A stretch of 64,000 nucleotides of DNA from an uncultured Bacteroidales bacterium (GTDB lineage: Bacteria > Bacteroidota > Bacteroidia > Bacteroidales > Coprobacteraceae): contig CASFRL010000046.1 of NCBI GenBank assembly GCA_949297285.1, positions 1 through 64,000 of the forward strand. The letters are read 5' to 3'. Positions 17,652-27,016 of this stretch are shown piece by piece; the stretch's first letter is position 1; every line of letters starts with the position of its first letter. The position numbers were made by a program, and so were the translations under genes. The notes beneath the pieces were generated by a model, which saw nothing but the letters and a program-made list of their open reading frames with translations, did no database searches and was not told where the DNA came from.

Positions 17652-19778
17652 ATGAACAAGATATTTCCTCAACTGATCTCAAAGGTTTTAGGTATCGAAC
17701 CCGGTCAAATTTCGAATACGATAACCTTACTTGACGACGGAGCTACAATTCCGTTTATAAGTCGTTATCGGAAAGAAATGACCGGAGCTTTGAATGAAGT
17801 GCAGATTGCCGATATAAAAAACCAATACGATAAATTGTGTGAGATAGAAAAACGTAAACAAACTATATTATCGACAATCGAAGAACAGGGAAAATTATCT
17901 TCGGAATTAAAAGACCGTATAGAATCTTCTTGGGATATGACCACGCTCGAAGATATTTATTTGCCATATAAACCAAAGCGTCGGACTCGTGCCGAGATTG
18001 CCCGGGAGAGAGGACTCGAACCTTTGGCCAAGTGGTTGATGATACAACAAGCCGGTGATCCCGAACTTAAAGCCTCGGCGTTTGTCAAAGGGGATATCAA
18101 TGACAGCGAAGAAGCTTTGAAAGGTGCTTGTGATATTATAGCCGAATGGGTTTCTGAAAACGAAAGGGCAAGAAATACGGTACGGGCATTGTTTAGAAGA
18201 GAGGCGGTGATATCGTCGCGTGTCGTAAAAACAAAAATAGAGGAAGCCGTAAAATACAGAGATTATTTCGAATGGTCTGAGCCGTTGAGCCGATGCTCCT
18301 CTCATCGTTTGCTGGCAATGCGGAGAGGCGAGGCCGAAGGTTTTTTAAAAGTCTCTATATCTCCTGAAGATGAGCTTTGTATCGATCGGCTCGAGGGGCA
18401 GTTTATAAAAAATGCTACCGCAGCAGCGGCACGTGTATCCGATGCGGTGCGCGACGGATATAAAAGGTTGCTGAAGCCTACGATAGAGACCGAATTTGCC
18501 GCATTGTCCAAAGAGAAGGCCGATGATGAGGCGATTCGAGTTTTTTCCGAAAACTTAAAACAATTACTGTTGGCACCTCCTTTAGGACAGAAACGTGTAT
18601 TGGGCATCGATCCCGGATTTCGTACCGGCTGCAAGGTCGTTTGTTTAGATGCCCAAGGCAATTTGTTGCATAATGAGACGATATTCCCGCATCCTCCTCG
18701 TCAGGATGTCTCCGGTTCTGCACGGAAAATAACGCATTTGGTCGAGGTTTATGATATTCAGGCAATTGCCATCGGAAATGGTACGGCAAGCCGAGAAACC
18801 GAAAATTTTATCACAAATTTGCGTTACGACAGAAAAGTGCAAGTATTTGTCGTTAGTGAGAATGGAGCCTCTATCTACTCTGCCTCAAAAATAGCCAGAG
18901 AAGAATTTCCCGATTATGATGTGACGGTAAGAGGTGCCGTGTCTATCGGCCGAAGATTAATGGATCCGCTTGCCGAGTTGGTGAAAATCGATCCGAAATC
19001 TATCGGAGTAGGGCAATATCAGCATGATGTAGATCAAAGTAAACTCAAGAAGTCTTTGGATCAGACGGTAGAAAATTGTGTAAATTCAGTCGGCGTAGAT
19101 ATAAATACGGCAAGCAAGCATTTATTGGTCTATGTTTCCGGTTTAGGACCTCAACTGGCACAAAATATTATAGAGTATCGTAAAGAAAACGGACCTTTCC
19201 ATTCCCGAAAAGAGTTGATGAAAGTTCCTCGTATGGGAGATAAGGCTTTTGAACAGTCGGCGGGTTTTTTGCGGATCGCATCGGCCGAAAATCCCTTGGA
19301 TAATTCAGCCGTTCATCCCGAACGTTATGCTTTAGTGGAAAAAATGGCCGAAGATTTGGGTTGTACCGTAAAAGAGTTGATTGCCGATAAAGAGCTCAAG
19401 AAGAAACTTGTATTGGAAAATTATCTCTCCGATGAGGTGGGAATGCCTACCTTGAAAGATATTTTGGATGAACTCGATAAACCGGGAAGAGATCCTCGTC
19501 AGACCATTAAGGTATTCGAATTTGATGCTTCGGTAAAGACAATCGATGACTTGAAAGAGGGAATGTTGCTCCCCGGAATAGTAACCAATATCACCAATTT
19601 CGGATGTTTTGTAGATATCGGTATTAAAGAAAACGGATTGGTACATATTTCTCAATTAGCAGATAGATATGTATCGGACCCTACGGAGATCGTATCGATA
19701 CATCAGCAAATTACCGTAAGGGTGATCGGAATAGATAAAGAACGGAAACGAGTGCAGTTATCAATGAAAGATATATAG
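17652..19778 (+). CDS. tex: Tex family RNA-binding transcription accessory protein
   Basis: This 708-aa protein has the full Tex architecture. The N-terminal Tex helices include DDGATIPFISRYRKEMTGAL. A YqgF-like RNase H fold follows (VLGIDPGFRTGCKVVCLD, about residues 317-334), then helix-hairpin-helix modules (GLGPQLAQNIIEYRKENGPF, KVPRMGDKAFEQSAGFL) and a C-terminal S1 domain (PGIVTNITNFGCFVDIGIKE). Tex binds structured nucleic acid and acts on transcription and RNA in bacteria; its precise role is not settled. It begins 17 bp after the ABC fusion gene, and the folK-like gene follows at 10 bp. The length and all motifs are normal. Confidence 0.96.
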   Translation: MNKIFPQLISKVLGIEPGQISNTITLLDDGATIPFISRYRKEMTGALNEVQIADIKNQYDKLCEIEKRKQTILSTIEEQGKLSSELKDRIESSWDMTTLEDIYLPYKPKRRTRAEIARERGLEPLAKWLMIQQAGDPELKASAFVKGDINDSEEALKGACDIIAEWVSENERARNTVRALFRREAVISSRVVKTKIEEAVKYRDYFEWSEPLSRCSSHRLLAMRRGEAEGFLKVSISPEDELCIDRLEGQFIKNATAAAARVSDAVRDGYKRLLKPTIETEFAALSKEKADDEAIRVFSENLKQLLLAPPLGQKRVLGIDPGFRTGCKVVCLDAQGNLLHNETIFPHPPRQDVSGSARKITHLVEVYDIQAIAIGNGTASRETENFITNLRYDRKVQVFVVSENGASIYSASKIAREEFPDYDVTVRGAVSIGRRLMDPLAELVKIDPKSIGVGQYQHDVDQSKLKKSLDQTVENCVNSVGVDINTASKHLLVYVSGLGPQLAQNIIEYRKENGPFHSRKELMKVPRMGDKAFEQSAGFLRIASAENPLDNSAVHPERYALVEKMAEDLGCTVKELIADKELKKKLVLENYLSDEVGMPTLKDILDELDKPGRDPRQTIKVFEFDASVKTIDDLKEGMLLPGIVTNITNFGCFVDIGIKENGLVHISQLADRYVSDPTEIVSIHQQITVRVIGIDKERKRVQLSMKDI

Positions 19779-19788
19779 TTATAGTATC

Positions 19789-20184
19789 ATGAACAGGGCT
19801 ATTGTATGTTTGGGATCGAATGTTCCCGGTGGAAAGTTATTAGTGAAAAAAACGTGTGTAGAAATTAAGGAATTGGTACATTCCGCGAAATTCTCCTCTT
19901 GTTATGAAACCGTTCCGGTGAGTAGTATCCCTCAACCGAATTATCACAATTGCGTCGGGATATTGGAGACCGAAATGGCGTATGAAGATCTGTTCCGGGT
20001 TTTTAAAGAAATGGAAAAGGCTGCAGGGCGTACTCCCGGTGGAAAAAAAGTCGGAATAGTGCCCTTAGATCTGGATATAGCAGTGTGGAATGATGAAATA
20101 AAAAAACCGAGAGATATGATGCAGGATTATATGCAGATCGGATTGATGGAATTGAATGATCCTTTTTGCCGTTTGGTGAAATAG
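19789..20184 (+). CDS. HPPK-like protein (FolK family), short and divergent
   Basis: This 131-aa protein resembles 6-hydroxymethyl-7,8-dihydropterin pyrophosphokinase, the enzyme before dihydropteroate synthase in folate synthesis. The N-terminal CLGSNVPGG matches the family start (xGSNxG), and VPLDLDIAVWN matches the metal-binding DLDI motif. It differs from standard FolK in two ways: it is about 25-30 residues shorter, and the conserved Arg just before the LDLD segment (PRTLDLD in classical enzymes) is replaced, giving IVPLDLD. It may be a reduced but active HPPK or a paralogue with altered function. No other folate gene adjoins it; folE is at 46419 and metF at 60654. Confidence 0.75.
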   Translation: MNRAIVCLGSNVPGGKLLVKKTCVEIKELVHSAKFSSCYETVPVSSIPQPNYHNCVGILETEMAYEDLFRVFKEMEKAAGRTPGGKKVGIVPLDLDIAVWNDEIKKPRDMMQDYMQIGLMELNDPFCRLVK

Positions 20185-20248
20185 TAGAGTAAACAATATT
20201 TTGGATTGGACTGTTTATGATTTGTTTAATAATATGGAGGATTGATAA

Positions 20249-20998
20249 ATGAAAGTTATAGAAGATATTTTGTTGAAGAGAACGTCGGTGCGGCGTTACG
20301 AAAGGGATAAGATAGAACCGGAAAAGCTCGATCTCATTTATCGGGCAATTGCAAATACCCCAACAAGTTATAATGGACAACAATATTCGGTTATTGCCAT
20401 AGAAGATCAATCGAAAAAAGAGTTGTTGTATGAGATCATAGGTCAGAAACAGATCAAGACATCGGCTGTCTTTTTGGTTTTTTGTGTCGATTTTAATAAG
20501 GTGTCGGTATTGGCAAAGGCCAAAAAACTTGATGTCCCTCGCATTCAGGATAAAATGGATGGCGTGATGATCGGATTGATTGATGCGGCTTTGGCGATGC
20601 AAAATGCTGTAACCGCGGCACAGTCTCTGGGGCTGGGAAGTTGCTGTATAGGATATACCCGGACTGCGAATCCGGCACGTGTAGCGGAAATCTTGCAACT
20701 TCCAGAAGGCGTATTCGTCGCTTGTGGGCTCTCGATCGGGTATCCTCGGGAAACTCCTGATTTGAAACCGAAACAGCCGTTGTCGTTATTGATCCATAAA
20801 GAGCATTATCGTACCGACGATATGACAAAGGAATTGGAAGAATATGATCGTGCAATCCATGAATATAACAGTTGTAGGACGGGAACAAAAACCGATAATG
20901 ATTGGTGTGCCCACATGCTCGATTATTACCGAGAGGCTTTGAAGTATGATATGGAGGGTTATTTAAAGGCTCAAGGGTTTAATCTGAAAATAGAATAA
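20249..20998 (+). CDS. Nitroreductase family NAD(P)H:flavin oxidoreductase
   Basis: This 249-aa FMN-dependent oxidoreductase is related to NfsA/FRP. The start LLKRTSVRRYERDKIEPEKL carries the family RxSxRxY/F motif that binds the FMN phosphate. TPTSYNGQQYSVIAIEDQ is the second FMN segment, and AVTAAQSLGLGSCCIGYTR is the third conserved region. GLSIGYPRETPDLKPKQPL is typical of the NfsA subgroup. Likely substrates are quinones, nitroaromatics or flavins; the physiological one is unknown. A weak AGGATTG ribosome-site-like stretch precedes ATG. It lies 64 bp after the folK-like gene, so cotranscription is possible. Confidence 0.9.
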   Translation: MKVIEDILLKRTSVRRYERDKIEPEKLDLIYRAIANTPTSYNGQQYSVIAIEDQSKKELLYEIIGQKQIKTSAVFLVFCVDFNKVSVLAKAKKLDVPRIQDKMDGVMIGLIDAALAMQNAVTAAQSLGLGSCCIGYTRTANPARVAEILQLPEGVFVACGLSIGYPRETPDLKPKQPLSLLIHKEHYRTDDMTKELEEYDRAIHEYNSCRTGTKTDNDWCAHMLDYYREALKYDMEGYLKAQGFNLKIE

Positions 20999-21150
20999 TA
21001 CGTGCTCGAAAGTACACGAAAGGAAAAAAATCGACATTTTTTTATTTTTTTTCGGAACAGAAAGAAAATTCCAGAATCTTTTCAGAATTCTCCCCGTTCT
21101 TTGTATCAGAAAAGAAAAAAAATAATAATAACCTCTTAAAATTTTAGATT

Positions 21151-21594
21151 ATGAAAAAGTTGATTTTTTTATTCGTGTGTGTATTTTCTATTCAAGTAGC
21201 GTTGGCCGATAATGACAAGCCGATTAGTTTTAACCAGTTGCCTCAGGCTGCACAAAAATTTGTAAAGCAACATTTCCCGAAGGCTAAAGTCGCTTTTGTA
21301 AAAATGGATACCGAGTTGTTTGACAAATCTTATGATCTGATGTTTAACAACGGAGACAAACTCGAATTCGATAAAAACGGCGCATGGACTGAGGTGAATT
21401 GTAAAGCGACGGCTGTTCCCGATAAAGTTATTCCGGAAGCTATAAAAAAATATGTAAAAACAAATTATCCTGAAGCAAAAGTATTAAGTATAGAAAGAGA
21501 CCGTTACGATTATGAAATAAAACTGTCTAACTTCTGGGAAATTAAATTCGATTTGAATTTCAACGTGATTGATATGGATAATGACCGTGACTGA
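21151..21594 (+). CDS. Secreted PepSY-like (DUF2874) protein
   Basis: This 147-aa periplasmic protein has a signal peptide ending at QVALA (residues 1-19). It carries two tandem PepSY-like units: LPQAAQKFVKQHFPKAKVAF with KMDTELFDKSYDLMF, and then VIPEAIKKYVKTNYPEAKVL with ERDRYDYEIKLSN. The paired helix-strand units with FPKAKV / YPEAKV are the hallmark of this BLIP-fold family, which is abundant in Bacteroidota and has no firmly established role (inhibitor-like or ligand-binding). It is preceded by 150 bp of AT-rich leader and stands alone. Confidence 0.85.
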   Translation: MKKLIFLFVCVFSIQVALADNDKPISFNQLPQAAQKFVKQHFPKAKVAFVKMDTELFDKSYDLMFNNGDKLEFDKNGAWTEVNCKATAVPDKVIPEAIKKYVKTNYPEAKVLSIERDRYDYEIKLSNFWEIKFDLNFNVIDMDNDRD

Positions 21595-21712
21595 TGTAAG
21601 TCAGACCGATCGACCGAATCTGCGCAGTTGCCTCGACAGGTAACTGCGCAATTTTTATATTGCATTGTAGGAAATTGTGTCTTTTTTCTCTGAAACTCGG
21701 TGGCCTGTAACT

Positions 21713-21742
21713 TTTGTATTGCTGTCGAAAAGCGTATCTTTG
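21713..21742 (+). promoter_or_regulatory. Promoter TTTG-N18-TATCTTTG of the yigZ-like gene
   Basis: TTTG (21713-21716) and TATCTTTG (21735-21742) are 18 bp apart, near the Bacteroidota sigma consensus. The ATG at 21747 is only four bases further, so the transcript must start at or very near the start codon. The same signal rules out the in-frame upstream start at 21714, which would lie inside the promoter. Confidence 0.65.
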
Positions 21743-21746
21743 CGTT

Positions 21747-22346
21747 ATGGATGATACATACAAAACGATAGCACGCACTTCGGAGGGGTTGTATAAAGAG
21801 AAAATGAGTAAGTTCATCTCTTTTGCGATTCCGGTTTCTTCGTTGGATGAGGTCAAAGAGAATCTTGAAAAATATCAAAAAGAATATTATGATGCCCGAC
21901 ACGTTTGCTGGGCCTATATGTTGGGACATCGACGTGTCGATTTCCGTTCGAATGATAACGGCGAACCTTCGGGAACAGCCGGAAAGCCTATACTCGGACA
22001 GATCAATTCATTCGGATTGACGAACATACTGATTGTTGTAATTCGTTATTTTGGCGGAATAAAGTTAGGAACAAGCGGATTGATCGTTGCATACCGTGAA
22101 GCAGCGGCAGAAGCTATACGGAACAATGAGATAATCGAATGTCTTGTCGAAGACGATGTGCGCATTGCATTTGAGTACCCCTTTTTGAATGATGTCATGC
22201 GCATTGTAAAGGAAGACAATGTTACGATCATTTCCCAATATTTCAATTTAGATTGCGATATGACTCTTCGTATGCGTCGTTCGTCGATCGATCATCTTCG
22301 GGCTCGCCTTGCCAAAGTAGAAAGTCTCCGTTTTGTAGAGGAATAA
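21747..22346 (+). CDS. yigZ: YigZ/IMPACT family protein
   Basis: This protein of about 199 aa has the UPF0029/IMPACT fold at its N-terminus, with the family block HVCWAYMLGHRRVDFRSNDN followed by GEPSGTAGKPIL and YFGGIKLGTSGLIVAYREAA, and a C-terminal DUF1949 domain. Bacterial members are linked to translation or to proline dipeptidase-related functions but lack a settled role. The start is placed at ATG 21747 rather than at an upstream TTG (21714), because a promoter occupies that stretch. It is monocistronic on the plus strand, convergent with mfd and the broken ORF beyond it. Confidence 0.92.
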   Translation: MDDTYKTIARTSEGLYKEKMSKFISFAIPVSSLDEVKENLEKYQKEYYDARHVCWAYMLGHRRVDFRSNDNGEPSGTAGKPILGQINSFGLTNILIVVIRYFGGIKLGTSGLIVAYREAAAEAIRNNEIIECLVEDDVRIAFEYPFLNDVMRIVKEDNVTIISQYFNLDCDMTLRMRRSSIDHLRARLAKVESLRFVEE

Positions 22347-22446
22347 AAAAAGGCTTTTCCCATGTAAATAATAAAAAGGGCTAATGCGGATGTTGAAATC
22401 AGCATTCCGGTTTTGACTTCCCATATTCTTTCAATTCTCGGCGCTT

Positions 22447-22711
22447 TTAGTTGGTGAGCAGATTGATGAAAACCGCAAAAGACAATAATCCCGGAATATG
22501 TCTCTTTTTGTAGAGCCGTAATTCAAGAGCAACCGGAATTAACGGGAAAAGTGCAATAACATCGGTAAGTGGTAAAATTGCGTATTTATGATCGTAAAAG
22601 AGGAGAATGTATAATGATCGACGGCAACATCCCGACACGAGCAATCTGCAAGCCTATTACTCCTGACAATAAAGATCCTGCAAAAATGTCACTATTTTTG
22701 TATCTTTTCAT
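22447..22711 (-). pseudogene. Decayed small membrane protein downstream of mfd
   Basis: Two overlapping minus-strand frames look like parts of one hydrophobic protein. The first starts with ATG at 22711, 19 bp after the mfd stop, and reads MKRYKNSDIFAGSLLSGVIG with a further hydrophobic helix before stopping at 22586. The second (from about 22610 to 22447) gives YAILPLTDVIALFPLIPVAL and GLLSFAVFINLLTN. A third frame (22440 to about 22345) continues with MLISTSALALFIIYMGKAFF. Each piece has coding character, and at least two frame changes would be needed to join them. No family is recognised. It could be a remnant gene or chance AT-rich hydrophobic frames; the region otherwise holds nothing. 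Confidence 0.4.
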
Positions 22712-22729
22712 GGGATATAGACTCTTTCT

Positions 22730-25700
22730 TTATATTTCTTCCTGTTCCAGTATGTTTTGTAACGTAAGTACAGCCTCTTCTACGGTCTTTATGTGAGCGA
22801 TAGAAATCGATCTTTTTCCCTTGATCTCTCTCAACTGACACTGCCGGGGATTTTTCTGCAAGAAGCTCAAGACTTTTCCGAATGCAGGAGATTGGAAATA
22901 ACGGACATTATTGTCCGAAACGAAAAACAAGTTCATCTTTTCTTGTTTCAACACCACCTTTTCCATTCCCAGTTGTTTGGCCAGTTGTCTGAGGGTTACG
23001 ATTCTTATGAGTTCTTTTCCTTCGTGAGGAATACGTCCGAATCGGTCTTCCAGTTTTGCGGTAAAAGCCTGAATTTCAGAGGCGCGTTCCATGTTGTCCA
23101 ATTCTTGGTAAAGAGATATTCTTTCCGAATCGTTCGGAATATAATTACTGGGAAATAACAGTTCCATATCCGACTCTATGGTGCAATCGTTGACAAAGGT
23201 TTCTCGTTCGCCGGGTAGGGTGGTCTCATCATTATAAACATCCGTAAATTCTTCATTCTTCAATTCCTCTACGGCTTCTTTCAATATTTTTTGATAGGTC
23301 TCATATCCCAAATCGGCGATAAATCCGCTTTGTTCGGCACCCAAAAGATTTCCGGCTCCCCGAATGTCCAGATCTTGCATGGCGATATGAATGCCACTGC
23401 CAAGTTCCGAAAAACTTTCTATGGCCTGTAATCGGCGACGGGCATCTACACTCAACTCTTTGAAGGGAGGAGTGAGCAGGTAACAAAATGCCTTTTTGTT
23501 GCTTCTGCCTACACGTCCCCGCAGCTGGTGCAACTCGCTCAACCCGAAATTTTGGGCATTATTGATGATAATCGTGTTGGTATTGGGCATATCGATTCCC
23601 GATTCTATAATCGTGGTAGCAATTAGCACGTCATAATCGTAATTGGTAAAATCGATGATTGCCTGTTCAAGTTTTTCCGGTTCCATTTGTCCGTGACCGA
23701 CTACCGTTCTGGCATCGGGAACAAGGCGGTGTACAAGATCTTCCAGTTCATACAATTGGTTTACCCGGTTATTGATGATAAATACCTGCCCGTTTCGACT
23801 CATCTCGAAATTGATAGCTTCCTTGATGATCTCTTCGTTGAACCCGTGCACTTCGGTTTGTATCGGGTATCGGTTGGGTGGGGGAGTCGTTATTGCAGAC
23901 AGATCTCGTGCACCCATTAAAGAGAATTGTAACGTCCGTGGAATCGGGGTTGCAGACATGGTCAGGGTGTCTACATTCGTTTTCATCTGCTTCAATTTTT
24001 CTTTGACAGCAACTCCGAATTTTTGCTCTTCATCGATAATGAGCAATCCCAGGTCCTTAAATTTTACATCTTTGCCGATGATCCGGTGTGTACCGATCAG
24101 AATATCGATTTTCCCGTCTGCCAGATTTTTCAGAATGGCCCGGATTTCGGCCGAACTTCTCGCCCGGCTCAGATAATCTACTTTGACCGGGAAGTCCTTG
24201 AGCCGTTCATTAAATGTTTTGTAATGTTGAAATGCCAATACGGTTGTCGGTACGAGTACCGCTACCTGTTTATTGTCGCAAGCTGCCTTAAAAGCGGCGC
24301 GAATGGCTATTTCTGTTTTCCCGAATCCCACATCTCCGCAAATCAGGCGGTCCATCGGCCGTTCCTTTTCCATGTCAGCTTTTACCTCAGCTGTCGATTT
24401 CAGTTGATCGGGCGTGTCTTCATAAATAAAAGAGGCTTCAAGCTCTTGTTGCATGAACGTGTCGTGGGAAAAAGCAAAGCCTTTTTCTTCTTTTCTTTTC
24501 GCATACAGTTTGATCAGGTCACGAGCAATATCTTTCATTTTGCTCTTGGTCTTTTCCTTCATCCGTTCCCATGCACCTGTCCCTAATTTGTTGATGCGGG
24601 GAGCTTCTCCCTCTTTGGCCCGGTATTTGGCCAATTTGTGAAGGGCATGTATGCTGACAAAAAGAATATCGTCATTTTGATAGATGAGTTTGATGACCTC
24701 CTGCATTTTTCCGTTGATTTCCGTTCGAATCAGACCTCCGAATTTCCCTACGCCATGATCGATATGTACGATATAATCTCCGATCTCGATCTGTTGCAAC
24801 TCTTTGAGCGAAAGCGCTAACTTTCCCGAGCGTGCTTTATCGCTTTTCAAGTTATATTTGTGGAATCGGTCGAACAGTTGATGGTCTGTAAAAAAGCAGG
24901 CTTTCAGTTCCCGGTCTATAAACCCTTCGTGCAGCGTTTTCTGTATCGGCGTGAATGTGATGTTCTCGCCTTTATCTTCAAAAATGCTTTGAATGCGCTG
25001 TATCTGTTTTTCGCTGTCACTTAAGATATAGAGTGTATAACCCTCTTTCAGGAAAGAGGTAAACGACTCAGATACCAATTCAAAATTTTTGTGGTAAATC
25101 GGTTGAGGCGAACACTCTATTTTTAAAATGGCGGCATTGGGAGATAGACTTTTGCTTCCGTAATCGATGCGTTTAAATTCAAATATTTTTTTACGGAATA
25201 TATCCGGGTCTATGATTTTTTCTCTGGCATTGAGATCGCCCTCTTCTGAGATCAGCAGCTGGTCTGACAACGTTTCTCCGGTAATACCTTCGATTCGCTC
25301 TATGCACCAAGCCAAATCTTTGAATCCGAAAATCGTATCCGGATCGATGAATTCGAGAAGAGAAATACCGTTGTTTTTATTGTTCGTCATATTCGGAATG
25401 ATGAATATCTCATCAAACTGATTATTGGACAGTTGCGATTCTATATCGAAAGAGCGGATACTTTCAATATCGTCTCCGAAAAAGTCTATACGGTAAGGTT
25501 GGTCGAAAGAGAAAGAATAAACATCGAGAATACTTCCTCTCACGGCATATTGCCCGGGTTCATAAACATAATCGACCCGTTCGAAACCGTAGCTGAAAAG
25601 AAGATCTGCGATTTGCGTAATATCGGCTTTGCCGTTTTTGGCCAGATGAATTGTCTTTTCGGACAAGGTAGTTCCCTTGACGACTTTTTCGGCCAAAGCT

Positions 25701-26077
25701 TCAGGATAAGTGACGACAATCAAGGATTTGTCGTTTTGTTTCAGGCGGTTTAACGTTTCGGTTCGTAATATCTCGTTTGCCGCATCGATTTGTCCGTATT
25801 TGATGGCCCGTTTATATCCGGAAGGGAAAAAATTGATGTTCTCTTCTCCGGAAATCTGAACAAGGTCGTGGTAAAGATATCCGGCCTCTTCCATATCATT
25901 TGCAACCAAAATAACCGGTTTGTGGCAAGATGACAAAGAGGCAAGTATCAATGCCGGAGCCGAACCTTGCAATCCTGTTATGTGAATAGTCTTTGTCTGG
26001 CTGTCTGCAATAAGTTTTTGTAAGGCCTTTTGTCGGGCAGGCGTATTGAAGAGCGTATATAGCGAATCGATTTTCAT
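22730..26077 (-). CDS. mfd: Transcription-repair coupling factor
   Basis: Mfd removes stalled RNA polymerase at lesions and recruits UvrA. This 1115-aa protein has the UvrB-like N-terminal module (GLQGSAPALILASLSS, GYKRAIKYGQIDAA, YEPGQYAVRGSILDVYSF), the RNA-polymerase-interacting CarD-like domain (IEIGDYIVHIDHGVGKFGGL), then the RecG-type translocase with Walker A GDVGFGKTEIAIRAAFKA, DEEQ box IIDEEQKFGV, TMSATPIPRTL and QLRGRVGRSNKKAF (motif VI), and a C-terminal TRCF domain (LFPSNYIPNDSERISLYQEL). ATG at 26077 (MKIDSLYTLF) is preferred over an in-frame TTG at 26107, because TATTTTTG, a -7-like box, lies at 26105-26112 on the same strand. The length is normal. Confidence 0.96.
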   Translation of the reverse strand: MKIDSLYTLFNTPARQKALQKLIADSQTKTIHITGLQGSAPALILASLSSCHKPVILVANDMEEAGYLYHDLVQISGEENINFFPSGYKRAIKYGQIDAANEILRTETLNRLKQNDKSLIVVTYPEALAEKVVKGTTLSEKTIHLAKNGKADITQIADLLFSYGFERVDYVYEPGQYAVRGSILDVYSFSFDQPYRIDFFGDDIESIRSFDIESQLSNNQFDEIFIIPNMTNNKNNGISLLEFIDPDTIFGFKDLAWCIERIEGITGETLSDQLLISEEGDLNAREKIIDPDIFRKKIFEFKRIDYGSKSLSPNAAILKIECSPQPIYHKNFELVSESFTSFLKEGYTLYILSDSEKQIQRIQSIFEDKGENITFTPIQKTLHEGFIDRELKACFFTDHQLFDRFHKYNLKSDKARSGKLALSLKELQQIEIGDYIVHIDHGVGKFGGLIRTEINGKMQEVIKLIYQNDDILFVSIHALHKLAKYRAKEGEAPRINKLGTGAWERMKEKTKSKMKDIARDLIKLYAKRKEEKGFAFSHDTFMQQELEASFIYEDTPDQLKSTAEVKADMEKERPMDRLICGDVGFGKTEIAIRAAFKAACDNKQVAVLVPTTVLAFQHYKTFNERLKDFPVKVDYLSRARSSAEIRAILKNLADGKIDILIGTHRIIGKDVKFKDLGLLIIDEEQKFGVAVKEKLKQMKTNVDTLTMSATPIPRTLQFSLMGARDLSAITTPPPNRYPIQTEVHGFNEEIIKEAINFEMSRNGQVFIINNRVNQLYELEDLVHRLVPDARTVVGHGQMEPEKLEQAIIDFTNYDYDVLIATTIIESGIDMPNTNTIIINNAQNFGLSELHQLRGRVGRSNKKAFCYLLTPPFKELSVDARRRLQAIESFSELGSGIHIAMQDLDIRGAGNLLGAEQSGFIADLGYETYQKILKEAVEELKNEEFTDVYNDETTLPGERETFVNDCTIESDMELLFPSNYIPNDSERISLYQELDNMERASEIQAFTAKLEDRFGRIPHEGKELIRIVTLRQLAKQLGMEKVVLKQEKMNLFFVSDNNVRYFQSPAFGKVLSFLQKNPRQCQLREIKGKRSISIAHIKTVEEAVLTLQNILEQEEI

Positions 26078-26197
26078 TTTATAGGAATCATCAGTAAAGT
26101 TTGGCAAAAATACATTTTTTAATCAAACTGTGAGGTATAAATTGCCGTATGTTAATCATTATTTACGATTCATTTTAGATAGTTTTTCAATTTATAG

Positions 26198-26205
26198 TAT
26201 CTTTG
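26198..26205 (+). promoter_or_regulatory. -7 box TATCTTTG for the glycosyltransferase-pyrC-crcB unit
   Basis: TATCTTTG lies 44 bp before the chosen ATG at 26249, with TTTA as a weak -33 element 20 bp upstream (26174-26177). It is divergent from mfd. Confidence 0.55.
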
Positions 26206-26248
26206 TTGCATTGATTTTTTGATAAATAAACGATTTGTCGATAGCCTC

Positions 26249-27016
26249 ATGAATGCGAATGTAAAATCGGACGGGGTCGTAATTATCCCGACTTATAATG
26301 AGAAAGAGAATATAAAAAATATCATTTGCAAAGTTTTTTCTTTAGATCATGCATTTGATATTTTGGTGATTGATGATGGTTCGCCAGACGGAACAGCCGA
26401 TATCGTAAAGCATCTGATGAAAGAATTTTCGGGACGTCTGTTTATAATCGAGCGTTCCGGAAAACAGGGGCTTGGCACCGCTTACATAACCGGTTTTAAA
26501 TGGGCACTCGCTCACGATTATGAGTATATTTTTGAAATGGATGCCGATTTTTCCCATAATCCTGACGATTTGTTGCGATTGTGGGACGCTTGTGCCAATG
26601 GCGGTGCCGATGTAGCTATCGGGTCTCGTTACATAACGGGCGTAAATGTTGTAAACTGGCCTATGGGACGGGTAATCATGTCTTACTTTGCATCGAAGTA
26701 TGTGCGATTTGTTACCGGAATGAACATTGCTGATACGACCGCCGGATTTATATGCTATCGTCGTGAGGTTTTAAAAACGATCGATTTGGATAATATCCGC
26801 TTCAAAGGGTATGCTTTCCAGATCGAAATGAAGTTTACGGCTTACAAATGCGGTTTCAATTTGGTCGAAGTCCCTATTATTTTTATCAACCGGGTATTGG
26901 GTACCAGTAAAATGAATAGCAGTATTTTCGGAGAAGCCGTATTTGGGGTGATTAAGTTGAAATACGACAGTTGGTTTAAGAAATACCCTTGTAAAAAGAA
27001 AAACGTTGCCTCATGA
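26249..27016 (+). CDS. Dolichol/polyprenol-phosphate mannosyltransferase-like GT2
   Basis: This GT2 protein of about 255 aa is similar to DPM1, which transfers a sugar from a nucleotide donor to a polyprenyl phosphate at the inner face of the membrane. The N-terminal [17 protein letters not shown] and [15 protein letters not shown] form the nucleotide-binding region, and [14 protein letters not shown] carries the metal-binding Dx[22 protein letters not shown] and the terminal ...[10 protein letters not shown] segment are diagnostic of DPM1-type enzymes. It lacks the C-terminal membrane domain seen in ArnC-like proteins. ATG at 26249 is preferred over a TTG at 26219. Its stop overlaps pyrC by 4 bp, so they are cotranscribed. 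Confidence 0.9.
   Translation: MNANVKSDGVVIIPTYNEKENIKNIICKVFSLDHAFDILVIDDGSPDGTADIVKHLMKEFSGRLFIIERSGKQGLGTAYITGFKWALAHDYEYIFEMDADFSHNPDDLLRLWDACANGGADVAIGSRYITGVNVVNWPMGRVIMSYFASKYVRFVTGMNIADTTAGFICYRREVLKTIDLDNIRFKGYAFQIEMKFTAYKCGFNLVEVPIIFINRVLGTSKMNSSIFGEAVFGVIKLKYDSWFKKYPCKKKNVAS

Noticed and set aside
24453-24641. Plus-strand frames inside mfd, Tex and the RND pumps
   Set aside because: They are antisense or out-of-frame shadows of large intact genes with no start signals or family features of their own.
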